Positions 7,523 to 13,674 are shown, numbered from the stretch's first letter. The stretch: 14,066 nt of DNA from Bacteroidales bacterium (GCA_004555425.1 SFID01000061.1:1-14066); one strand, 5' to 3'. The notes: a model not told the origin generated them from the sequence alone. A program made the numbers and translations.

Positions 7523-8014
7523 ATGACGCGAATTGGACTGCTCAGCGATACCCATGGCTATTGGGACGAGCGCTATGAAAAATACTTTGCCGAGTGCGAT
7601 GAAATATGGCACGCAGGCGACATCGGTTCTATGGAAGTGGCCGACCGCCTGGCCGACATCTGCACGCTGCGAGCCGTTCACGGCAATATTGACGGCGGAG
7701 ATGTGCGGCGCTTGTTCCCCGAGGTTTTGCGCTTCCGCGTGGAGGAGGCCGACATCCTGATGAAACACATCGGCGGATACCCCGGCAACTACGACCGAAG
7801 CATCCGCGCGAAAATCCTAGCCCACCCGCCACACCTCTTCGTTTCGGGCCACTCCCACATCCTCAAAGTTCTCTACGACAAATCCCTTAACTGCCTCCAC
7901 ATCAACCCAGGAGCCGCTGGTCGTCAAGGCTGGCAGCAAGTGCGCACCCTCGTCCGCTTCACCATTGATGGTTGCCAGTTCAAGGATTTGGAGCTGGTGG
8001 AATTAGGAGGTTAA
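7523..8014 (+). CDS. YfcE/MJ0936-like metallophosphoesterase
   Basis: 163-residue calcineurin-like phosphodiesterase of the YfcE/MJ0936 family, a two-metal enzyme acting on phosphodiesters in vitro; its natural substrate is unknown. All metal-ligand motifs are present: DTHG (D9, H11), HAGD (D33), HGN (N55), KHIGG (H82) and SGHSH (H110, H112). A GAAGRQG motif near the C-terminus is also typical (the conserved NPGS/A-RxG box). It starts at the ATG at 7523, 27 bases after the cmk-like gene. The last four codons (Glu-Leu-Gly-Gly) and stop are GAATTAGGAGGTTAA, which resembles the heptamer repeat that begins three bases later, so the true ancestral C-terminus may have been slightly shorter. Confidence 0.93.
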   Translation: MTRIGLLSDTHGYWDERYEKYFAECDEIWHAGDIGSMEVADRLADICTLRAVHGNIDGGDVRRLFPEVLRFRVEEADILMKHIGGYPGNYDRSIRAKILAHPPHLFVSGHSHILKVLYDKSLNCLHINPGAAGRQGWQQVRTLVRFTIDGCQFKDLELVELGG

Positions 8015-8015
8015 T

Positions 8016-8049
8016 TCAATTAGGAATTAGGAATTAGGAATTAGGAATT
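8016..8049 (+). repeat. AATTAGG heptamer array, left arm
   Basis: Four perfect AATTAGG units (8018-8045) are flanked by TC and AATT. The array begins one base after the stop codon of the YfcE-like gene and runs to the convergent 3' end of the four-helix-bundle gene, whose TAA stop lies in a related TCCTAAT sequence. It is a perfect 33-base inverted match of the array at 8527-8559. Confidence 0.95.
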
Positions 8050-8056
8050 TCTCCTA

Positions 8057-8434
8057 TTAGGATTTGGATTCCTCATTCTGTCTTATATTTTCGTTGGTGG
8101 ATTTGGTGATGCTGCTGAGAAGCTTGCGGAGTCCTTCGCAGTCACTGCTGATAGAGTCGTATTCATTTTTACTCAGATAATCCGTTTCTGCTAACAGATC
8201 CAGCCAGTATTGTGTTTCCACACATTCCTTAAAGGAAATGTGCATCTTAGAGAGAAAATCCTTTTTGCTCACTCCACACAGGGCCTCACATATATTAGCC
8301 CCAATACTGGTTCCACTCCGTAGAAGTTGTTTCGATAATACGTATTCTTTTTTAGTCTCTATCAGATACCTATACAGTCTGATGATTCTTATGGCAAAGG
8401 CTTTAGACTTTATCTGAATAATATTATCTTTCAT
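8057..8434 (-). CDS. Four-helix-bundle protein (23S rRNA IVS / S23 type)
   Basis: 125-residue protein of the TIGR02436/PF05635 family, first known as the product of intervening sequences in 23S rRNA genes and related to the Avd accessory protein of diversity-generating retroelements. The family hallmark LLRSGTSIGANICEAL spans residues 37-52. It is followed by KKDFLSKMHISFKECVETQYWLDLL (57-81) and a last helix near 95-112. The family forms pentameric basic barrels thought to bind nucleic acid; the function of stand-alone copies is unknown. Here there is no flanking rRNA and no reverse transcriptase. The gene is clearly AT-richer than its neighbours, lies opposite to the upstream genes and is enclosed by heptamer arrays, which suggests acquisition or mobility. 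It starts at the ATG at 8434; no promoter is obvious. Confidence 0.88.
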   Translation of the reverse strand: MKDNIIQIKSKAFAIRIIRLYRYLIETKKEYVLSKQLLRSGTSIGANICEALCGVSKKDFLSKMHISFKECVETQYWLDLLAETDYLSKNEYDSISSDCEGLRKLLSSITKSTNENIRQNEESKS

Positions 8435-8451
8435 CCTGAACTGATTTATTT

Positions 8452-8498
8452 AATTAGGAATCTTATTCAATTAGGAATTAGGAGTTTCTTCAATTAGG
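8452..8498 (+). repeat. Degenerate AATTAGG module upstream of the four-helix-bundle gene
   Basis: AATTAGG units occur at 8452-8458, 8469-8475, 8476-8482 and 8492-8498. The 31 bases at 8452-8482 match the sequence just behind the radA stop (minus strand, 10448 down to 10418) at 29 positions, including the AATCTTAT(T/C)C spacer. A module that elsewhere follows a stop codon therefore sits here at the 5' side of the small gene. Confidence 0.8.
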
Positions 8499-8510
8499 AT
8501 TTAGAAGTTT

Positions 8511-8559
8511 GTCCTCATTGAAAGGCAATTCCTAATTCCTAATTCCTAATTCCTAATTG
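8511..8559 (-). repeat. Heptamer array behind the FAD dehydrogenase stop codon
   Basis: On the minus strand the last codon and stop of the FAD dehydrogenase (AAT TAG) are themselves the first AATTAGG unit. Four units in all are followed by AATTGCCTTTCAATGAGGAC, the same centre sequence found at 12501-12515 and 10383-10397. The array mirrors that at 8016-8049 across the four-helix-bundle gene. Confidence 0.92.
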
Positions 8560-10169
8560 ACAAGAGCGTCTGCACAGCGTTCGCCATCCATAGCAGCCGA
8601 AACAATGCCGCCTGCATAGCCTGCACCTTCACCACAAGGATAAAGGCCGTGCAGGCGGATGTGTTGTAGGGAGGTGGCATCGCGGAGGATGCGTACGGGA
8701 GCCGAGGTGCGCGTTTCGGCGGCAATCATCACGGCAGCATTCGTCAGGAAACCGTGACTTGTGCGGCCGAAGGTGCGGAAAGCCTCTTGCAGACGGCTCA
8801 CTACGAATTGCGGCATCCAGAAGTGGAGGGGCGACGCCACGAGGCCGGGCGTGTAACTGGCTCGTGGGAGGTCCGCACTCAGGCGGCGGTTGACGAAATC
8901 CGCCATGCGCTGTGCGGGTGCCGTTTGTCGCCGTCCGCCTTGCACCCATGTGGCGCGCTCCAGGCTCTCTTGGAAGGCCATGATGCGCAGGGGGTGGTCC
9001 GCCTTGTTGAGGATTTCTGCGTAGTTCGCAGCGAAGGTTTCGTCGTGAAGGGCTTCGTTGAGGAAGGGACGGAGTTCGCTGTCCACATCTTCGGGCCGCG
9101 TCTCGACGACCATGCCCGAATTGCTCCATTGTCCGCCGCGGTTGCTTGCGCTCATGCCGTTGACAACGACCTGTCCCGGTCCTGTGGCAGCGGGCACTAC
9201 AACGCCGCCAGGACACATGCAGAAACTATACACGCCGCGGCCTTGTGCTTGCGTCACAAAACTGTATTCTGCTGCCGGCAGCCAACGACCGCGGCCCTCG
9301 CGACTATGGTACTGGATGCTGTCAATGAGCGTGGCGGGATGCTCCAGGCGAACGCCGACCGCGATGCCCTTGGCCTCCATTTCAATGCCCGCAGCATGTA
9401 GATAGCGATAGGTGTCGCGGGCGGAGTGTCCCGTGGCTAGGATGACGGGCCCTTGGTATTCGCTGCCATCGGCCGTACGCACGCCGTGCACCTCGTCGCC
9501 CTGAATGAGCAGGGCATCCACGCGACTGTTGAAATGCACCTCGCCACCGCTCGCGATAATCTGCTGGCGCATCCGCTCGATGATGCGCGGTAGACGGTCG
9601 GTGCCGATGTGGGGATGGGCGTCGCAGAGGATGTCGCGGGCCGCTCCGTGCTGGCAAAGGATGCGTAGAATGCGGTCCACGTTGCCGCGCTTCTTCGACC
9701 GCGTATAGAGTTTTCCGTCGGAGAAAGCCCCTGCGCCGCCTTCGCCAAAGGAATAGTTGCTCTCGCCGTCCACCACGTGTTCGCGCGAAATGCGGGCGAT
9801 GTCCTTGCGGCGTTCGTGCACATCCTTGCCGCGCTCAAGCACGATGGGACGCCAGCCGTGCTCAATCAGGCGCAAGGCTGCAAACAGTCCGCCAGGGCCT
9901 GCGCCGACCACAATGGCCGTGCGGCCGTTCGTCACGTCGGGATAGACGATGGGCGCAAAGTCCAGTTCGGGCGCCTCTTCGCCCACATAGACATCGAGCG
10001 TCAGGTTGACGAAGATGGTGCGCTGCCGTGCGTCAATGCTGCGGCGGCGTATGCGCACCTCTGTCACATCGGCTGTGCGCAGGTGCAACTGTTGGGCCAC
10101 GTAGCGTTGGAGCGTTTGCGGATTGTAGGCCACTTGGGGCTGGACTCTTAGGTTTAGGGTGTGTAGCAT
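8553..10169 (-). CDS. FAD-dependent dehydrogenase (COG2509 type)
   Basis: 538-residue cytoplasmic flavoprotein. An about 80-residue N-terminal domain with basic RRRSIDARQR (41-50) precedes the Rossmann FAD-binding fold VVGAGPGGLFAALRLIEHG (87-105) and LERG (111-114). Next come the family motifs DGESNYSFGEGGAGAFSDGKLYTRSKKRG, FCMCPGGVVVPAATG and, near the C-terminus, GLYPCGEGAGYAGGIVSAAMDG, the second FAD-contacting segment. These identify the uncharacterised NAD(P)/FAD-dependent oxidoreductase family COG2509; the substrate is unknown. The ATG at 10169 lies nine bases behind the last hairpin of array 2. The stop TAG is part of the AATTAGG heptamer array, so the terminal Asn comes from the repeat. 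Length is as expected and no frame disruption is seen. Confidence 0.92.
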   Translation of the reverse strand: MLHTLNLRVQPQVAYNPQTLQRYVAQQLHLRTADVTEVRIRRRSIDARQRTIFVNLTLDVYVGEEAPELDFAPIVYPDVTNGRTAIVVGAGPGGLFAALRLIEHGWRPIVLERGKDVHERRKDIARISREHVVDGESNYSFGEGGAGAFSDGKLYTRSKKRGNVDRILRILCQHGAARDILCDAHPHIGTDRLPRIIERMRQQIIASGGEVHFNSRVDALLIQGDEVHGVRTADGSEYQGPVILATGHSARDTYRYLHAAGIEMEAKGIAVGVRLEHPATLIDSIQYHSREGRGRWLPAAEYSFVTQAQGRGVYSFCMCPGGVVVPAATGPGQVVVNGMSASNRGGQWSNSGMVVETRPEDVDSELRPFLNEALHDETFAANYAEILNKADHPLRIMAFQESLERATWVQGGRRQTAPAQRMADFVNRRLSADLPRASYTPGLVASPLHFWMPQFVVSRLQEAFRTFGRTSHGFLTNAAVMIAAETRTSAPVRILRDATSLQHIRLHGLYPCGEGAGYAGGIVSAAMDGERCADALVN

Positions 10170-10178
10170 GGGATTCGT

Positions 10179-10346
10179 GGCCGCTTTGCGGCCCTTTGTC
10201 GGTCGCTGCGCGACCTAGTTTCAACGGAAGCCTTTGGCTTCCTAGTTTCAAGATTCAACGAAACCCTGCGGGTTTCTAGTTTCAAGTTTCAACGGTCGCT
10301 GCGCGACCTAGTTTCAACGCAGCCTTCGGCTGCTGGCTCGATAGTC
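10179..10346 (-). repeat. Variable-stem hairpin array 2 (radA / FAD dehydrogenase gap)
   Basis: On the minus strand the array starts with GACTATCGAG (10346-10337). It then has hairpins GCAGCC/GGCTGC (10319-10333), GGTCGC/GCGACC (10294-10308), GAAACCC/GGGTTTC (10260-10276), GGAAGCC/GGCTTCC (10226-10242), GGTCGC/GCGACC (10201-10215) and GGCCGC/GCGGCC (10179-10193), all with 3-base loops. Linkers are GTTGAAACTA, twice lengthened to 17 bases (10243-10259 and 10277-10293); the last is an unrelated 7-base GACAAAG. The final hairpin ends nine bases before the ATG of the FAD dehydrogenase. Confidence 0.92.
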
Positions 10347-10350
10347 TTTT

Positions 10351-10448
10351 AGTTAGGAGTTAAGAGTTAGGAGTTAGGAGTTGCCCCTCAATGAGGATGA
10401 ATTCCTAATTCCTAATTCCTAATTCCTAATTGGATAAGATTCCTAACT
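10351..10448. repeat. Inverted heptamer module behind radA
   Basis: On the plus strand, four AGTTAGG-type units (10351-10378) are followed by AGTTGCC, the near-perfect palindrome CCTCAATGAGG (10386-10396) and four AATTCCT units (10400-10427). A further CCTAACT unit at 10442-10448 overlaps the radA stop codon (10447-10449). The two arms can pair in plus-strand RNA with one G-U per heptamer; in the sense (minus) transcript these become A-C mismatches. It sits between the radA stop and hairpin array 2. Confidence 0.92.
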
Positions 10449-11850
10449 ATCCAAACAGTTCGCGGAGCGCCTGCTCCACGCGGCTGACGGGAATCACTTC
10501 TATGGAAAAGTTTTGGCCGGCCAGGCCCTTGTAGTTTGCTTTGGGGATAATCATTCGCTTGAAGCCGAGTTTCTGTGCCTCGCCTATGCGCTGCTCGATG
10601 CGTGTGACGGGGCGCAACTCACCACTCAGACCCACCTCGCCCGCCATACAGACGTCGCGACCGATAGGCGTGTCCACGTTGCTGGACAGGATGGCGGCGA
10701 TGACGGAAAGGTCGATGGCGGGGTCGGTCACACGGATGCCGCCCGCGATATTGAGGAACACATCTTTCTGCGGGAGTTTGAAACCCACGCGCTTCTCGAG
10801 CACGGCCAACAGCATATTGAGTCTGCGCAAGTCGAAGCCCGTGGCCGAGCGCTGGGGTGTGCCGTAGGCCGCCGTAGAGACGAGGGCCTGGGGCTCAATC
10901 AGGAAGGGACGGATGCCTTCCACGGCCGCTGCAATGGCCACGCCGCTCAACTCCTCGTCGCTCTGATTCATCAGCAGTTCGGAAGGGTTGGCCACGGGGC
11001 GGAGTCCCTCGGAGCGCATCTCGTAGATGCCCAGTTCGGACGTTGAGCCGAAGCGGTTTTTGATACAGCGGAGGATGCGGTAGAAATAGTGGCGGTCGCC
11101 TTCAAATTGCAGGACAGCATCCACGATATGTTCCAGAATCTTTGGTCCTGCCAAACTGCCCTCCTTCGTGATATGGCCCACGAGGATGACGGGTACACCG
11201 CTTTCTTTGGCATACTTGAGCAGGGCGGCGGCGCACTCGCGCACCTGTGTAATCGTGCCGGGCGAGGATTCCACGCCTTCGATGCTCATCGTCTGGACGG
11301 AGTCAATGACGAGCAGGTCGGGCTGCACGTTCTTCACTTGCGTGAACACCTCCTCCAGACGGGTTTCGCAGAGCAGGAAGGGGCCTTCGCCGCTTTGGAG
11401 TTGTATGCCGCGGCCGCTCGCCAGTCGGTCGGCGCGCAACTTGATTTGCCGCTCGCTCTCCTCACCGCTGACGTAGAGCACGCGGCGTTCGGTGAGGGCC
11501 AGGAGGGTCTGAAGCAGCAGTGTGGATTTGCCAATGCCGGGCTCGCCACCCAGGAGAATCAGCGAGCCAGGCACGAGGCCGCCACCCAGCACGCGGTTGA
11601 ACTCCGCGTCGTGTAGGTCGTAGCGTTGCTCCTCGCGGGCTTCCACTTCGCTGAGGCGCACGGGCGTGGCGGCTTCTCCGCGTCCCGTTGCGGGCAGGGC
11701 CGAAGATGCTGCGCGGCTTCTGCTGGCGGTGCTACTGATGCGGATTTCCTGCATCGTGTTCCATTCTCCGCAAGAAGGACAACGACCCGCCCACTTCGGC
11801 GAGTCGTAGCCACACTGCGTACATACGTATGCTGTCTTTTCTTTTGCCAT
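10447..11850 (-). CDS. radA: DNA repair protein RadA (Sms)
   Basis: 467-residue RecA-like ATPase that drives branch migration and helps process recombination intermediates. The N-terminal zinc finger is CTQCGYDSPKWAGRCPSC (C10, C13, C24, C27). The ATPase core has Walker A GEPGIGKST (102-110), Walker B LLVIDS (179-184) and the RadA-specific KNRFG motif (264-268). The last about 180 residues form the Lon-protease-like domain, with SATGFDLRRLNMLLAVLEKR and DPAIDLSVIAAILSS. All hallmark residues are intact and length matches E. coli RadA (460). It starts at the ATG at 11850 after an AT-rich TTATTATATAT leader, usual for Bacteroidota. A CACGAAT-type repeat lies in the 130-base gap to the merR-like gene upstream. 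The heptamer module follows its stop. Confidence 0.97.
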   Translation of the reverse strand: MAKEKTAYVCTQCGYDSPKWAGRCPSCGEWNTMQEIRISSTASRSRAASSALPATGRGEAATPVRLSEVEAREEQRYDLHDAEFNRVLGGGLVPGSLILLGGEPGIGKSTLLLQTLLALTERRVLYVSGEESERQIKLRADRLASGRGIQLQSGEGPFLLCETRLEEVFTQVKNVQPDLLVIDSVQTMSIEGVESSPGTITQVRECAAALLKYAKESGVPVILVGHITKEGSLAGPKILEHIVDAVLQFEGDRHYFYRILRCIKNRFGSTSELGIYEMRSEGLRPVANPSELLMNQSDEELSGVAIAAAVEGIRPFLIEPQALVSTAAYGTPQRSATGFDLRRLNMLLAVLEKRVGFKLPQKDVFLNIAGGIRVTDPAIDLSVIAAILSSNVDTPIGRDVCMAGEVGLSGELRPVTRIEQRIGEAQKLGFKRMIIPKANYKGLAGQNFSIEVIPVSRVEQALRELFG

Positions 11851-11887
11851 ATATATAATAAGGTAGTATATTCGCTCGTTCTCTTAC

Positions 11888-11955
11888 CACGAATCTAGCG
11901 AATAGTTTGAAAGCAATGAGGAAACGGGCCGCATTCGCGAGATTCGTGTTAAAAG
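11888..11955. repeat. CACGAAT-type interspersed repeat, copy C
   Basis: CACGAATCTAGCGAAT (11888-11903) and ATTCGCGAGATTCGTG (11933-11948) form a 16-position inverted repeat with one mismatch and a 29-base loop. The right arm continues GATTCGTGTTAAAA as in the copies at 26-129 and 13817-13968. It fills most of the gap between the merR-like stop and the radA start and may hide a promoter for radA, but I find no clear TAnnTTTG. Confidence 0.75.
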
Positions 11956-11980
11956 AAAAGCAGTGAAGAGAAAGGGCGCG

Positions 11981-12325
11981 CTATTCGCCCAATTCGCGGC
12001 GGATGCTTTGCAACTCGGCTTTGAGTGCGCGGAGGCGGTCCACCACTTCGGTGGTTTGCAATACGCCTTCCTTATTTTTCTTGAGCACATCGCGGGCTGC
12101 CGCCAGTTTGAGGCCGCGTACCTTTACGAGGTTGTAGATGGTGCGAATCTGCTCAATGTCCTCTTTGGTGTACTGGCGGATGTTGCGTCCCGTCTTCTTG
12201 GGTTTGATTTGCTGCGGAAACTCCTTCTCCCAGAATCGGAGTAGGGTTTCGTTCACTTGAAACATTTCGGCTACCTCGCTGATGGAGTAGTAGAGTTTGA
12301 GTTCTTTATCGGGATTGAGGGCCAT
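11981..12325 (-). CDS. MerR family transcriptional regulator (short, Bacteroidales type)
   Basis: 114-residue DNA-binding protein. The winged-helix domain is at YYSISEVAEMFQVNETLLRFWEKEF (12-36) with the wing NIRQYTKEDIEQIRTIYNLVKVRG (48-71), followed by a C-terminal dimerisation coiled coil (about 80-114). There is no effector domain and no metal-binding cysteine cluster, so ligand and targets are unknown. I start it at the ATG at 12325 (MALNPDKELK), which matches the usual start of this family. The open frame continues upstream to 12424 only because it reads through hairpin array 3; those 33 residues are repeat-derived. In this reading the last hairpin ends 16 bases before the start codon. 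The gene lies between prfA and radA, same strand. Confidence 0.88.
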   Translation of the reverse strand: MALNPDKELKLYYSISEVAEMFQVNETLLRFWEKEFPQQIKPKKTGRNIRQYTKEDIEQIRTIYNLVKVRGLKLAAARDVLKKNKEGVLQTTEVVDRLRALKAELQSIRRELGE

Positions 12326-12341
12326 AGTGTGTCGGTATTGT

Positions 12342-12478
12342 GCAGCCTTCGGCTGCCTTAGGAAATCCCTTTGGGCTTTCCTAGTTTCAACGGAAGCCTG
12401 CGGCTTCCTAGTTTCAGGTTTCATCGGCCGCTTTGCGGCCTAGTTTCAACGCAGCCTTTGGCTGCTGGCTCGATAGTC
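12342..12478 (-). repeat. Variable-stem hairpin array 3 (prfA / merR-like gap)
   Basis: On the minus strand it starts with GACTATCGAG (12478-12469). Five hairpins follow: GCAGCC/GGCTGC (12451-12465), GGCCGC/GCGGCC (12426-12440), GGAAGCC/GGCTTCC (12392-12408), a 9-bp stem with one mismatch GGAAAGCCC/GGGATTTCC (12361-12381) and GCAGCC/GGCTGC (12342-12356), all with 3-base loops. Linkers are GTTGAAACTA, once lengthened to 17 bases (12409-12425) and lastly shortened to TAAG. Part of the array is an open frame continuous with the merR-like gene, but it shows no protein-like conservation. Confidence 0.92.
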
Positions 12479-12481
12479 TTT

Positions 12482-12549
12482 TAGTTAGGAGTTAGGAGTT
12501 GCCTTTCAATGAGGATGAACTCCTAATTCCTAATTCCTAATTCCTAATT
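12482..12549. repeat. Inverted heptamer module behind prfA
   Basis: On the plus strand, AGTTAGG units (about 12484-12497) are followed by AGTTGCC, TTTCAATGAGGA and then four CCTAATT units (12522-12549), which end three bases from the prfA stop codon. The inner right unit AACTCCT pairs perfectly with AGGAGTT on the left. Same architecture and centre as 10351-10433, and likewise followed by a hairpin array. Confidence 0.92.
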
Positions 12550-12552
12550 GAA

Positions 12553-13665
12553 TCACAGTTCGCTTTCCTTGAGGCGTTCGGCGTTTTCGGCCACGATGAG
12601 GTGGTCGATGCAGTCTTGGATGTCACCGTCCATGAAGGCAGACAGGTTGTAGATGGTATAGTTGATGCGATGGTCGGTGATGCGTCCCTGCGGATAGTTG
12701 TACGTGCGGATTTTGGCGGAGCGGTCGCCCGTTGATACGAGTGTCTTGCGGCGCGAGGCGATGTCGTCCACGTACTTTTGGTGCTCCTTGTCGTAGATGA
12801 AGGTGCGCAGGCGGGCCAGTGCGCGCTCCTTGTTCTTCGGCTGGTCGCGCGTTTCCGTACATTCGATGAGGATTTCCTCGACCACGCCCGTGTTGGGATT
12901 TTTCCAGTTGTAGCGCAGGCGCACACCCGATTCCACCTTGTTTACGTTCTGTCCGCCAGCGCCACTCGAACGGAAGGTGTCCCATTTGATTTCGCCCTCG
13001 TTGATGACCACGTCGAAGGCTTCGGCCTCGGGCAATACGGCCACGGTGGCTGCCGAGGTGTGCACACGGCCTTGCGTTTCGGTGGCGGGCACGCGCTGCA
13101 CGCGGTGAACGCCGCTCTCGTACTTGAGAGTGCCATAGACATCGGCGCCCGTGACGGAGCAAACGATTTCCTTGAAACCGCCCGCTGCGCCTTCGCTAGC
13201 GCTGCTCACTTCAAGGTGCCAGCCCTTCGTCTCACAGTATTTCGTGTACATACGGAAGAGGTCGCCAGCAAAGAGGGCGGCTTCGTCGCCACCCGTACCG
13301 CCGCGGATTTCGAGGATAGCATTCTTTGCGTCCTCGGGGTCTTTGGGCACGAGCATGAGTTTGATTTCCTCCTCGAGTTGCGGGATGCGCGTTTCGCAGA
13401 GGGCCACTTCTTCGCGGGCCATCTCGCGCATTTCGGGGTCGTCCTCGCCACCGAGCAGGATGTCCTTGCTCTCTTGCAGGTTGCCCAAGAGGTTGGCGTA
13501 CTCTTTGCGCGCGTTCATCAGGTCCTCCAGTTCCTTGTACTCCTTGGTCAGTCGCACATAGCGCTGTTGGTCAGCAATCACGGAGGGGTCGGTAATCAGG
13601 GTGGACACTTCCTCGAAGCGCGCAACGAGGCCGTCCAGTTTTTCTAGTAAAGTATTTTCTGCCAC
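12553..13665 (-). CDS. prfA: Peptide chain release factor 1
   Basis: 370-residue class I release factor that recognises UAA and UAG in the ribosomal A site and triggers peptidyl-tRNA hydrolysis. The tripeptide anticodon is PAT (193-195, in RVPATETQGRVHTS), which marks RF1 rather than RF2 (SPF). The catalytic GGQ lies at 237-239 within SSGAGGQNVNKVES; the Gln is normally methylated by PrmC. The domain motif RGGTGGDEAALFAGDLFRMY (121-140) is intact, as is the N-terminal coiled coil. The start is a GTG at 13665, giving MAENTLLEKLDGL, a normal N-terminus. Upstream are three AGTTAGG heptamers and the 48-base repeat; its stop is followed by the heptamer module and array 3. Length is standard. Confidence 0.97.
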   Translation of the reverse strand: MAENTLLEKLDGLVARFEEVSTLITDPSVIADQQRYVRLTKEYKELEDLMNARKEYANLLGNLQESKDILLGGEDDPEMREMAREEVALCETRIPQLEEEIKLMLVPKDPEDAKNAILEIRGGTGGDEAALFAGDLFRMYTKYCETKGWHLEVSSASEGAAGGFKEIVCSVTGADVYGTLKYESGVHRVQRVPATETQGRVHTSAATVAVLPEAEAFDVVINEGEIKWDTFRSSGAGGQNVNKVESGVRLRYNWKNPNTGVVEEILIECTETRDQPKNKERALARLRTFIYDKEHQKYVDDIASRRKTLVSTGDRSAKIRTYNYPQGRITDHRINYTIYNLSAFMDGDIQDCIDHLIVAENAERLKESEL

Positions 13666-13674
13666 AGGGGATAT

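Noticed and set aside
8057..8434. Diversity-generating retroelement (Avd-like protein)
   Set aside because: No reverse transcriptase, template repeat or variable repeat in the window; the protein is closer to the stand-alone IVS type.
8057..8434. Intervening sequence within a 23S rRNA gene
   Set aside because: Flanks are protein genes and heptamer repeats; no rRNA sequence is present.
6685..12478. CRISPR array interpretation of the hairpin-linker repeats
   Set aside because: Units are about 25 bases, the constant part is only about 10 bases, the variable parts are palindromic and reuse a few words, and no cas genes are present.
12501..12550. Telomere-like TTAGG repeats
   Set aside because: Only the TTAGG letters coincide; the period is seven, unit number is small and the arrays are internal, at gene ends.
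12940..12970. Release factor 2 with programmed frameshift
   Set aside because: The anticodon tripeptide is PAT and the frame is continuous, so this is RF1.
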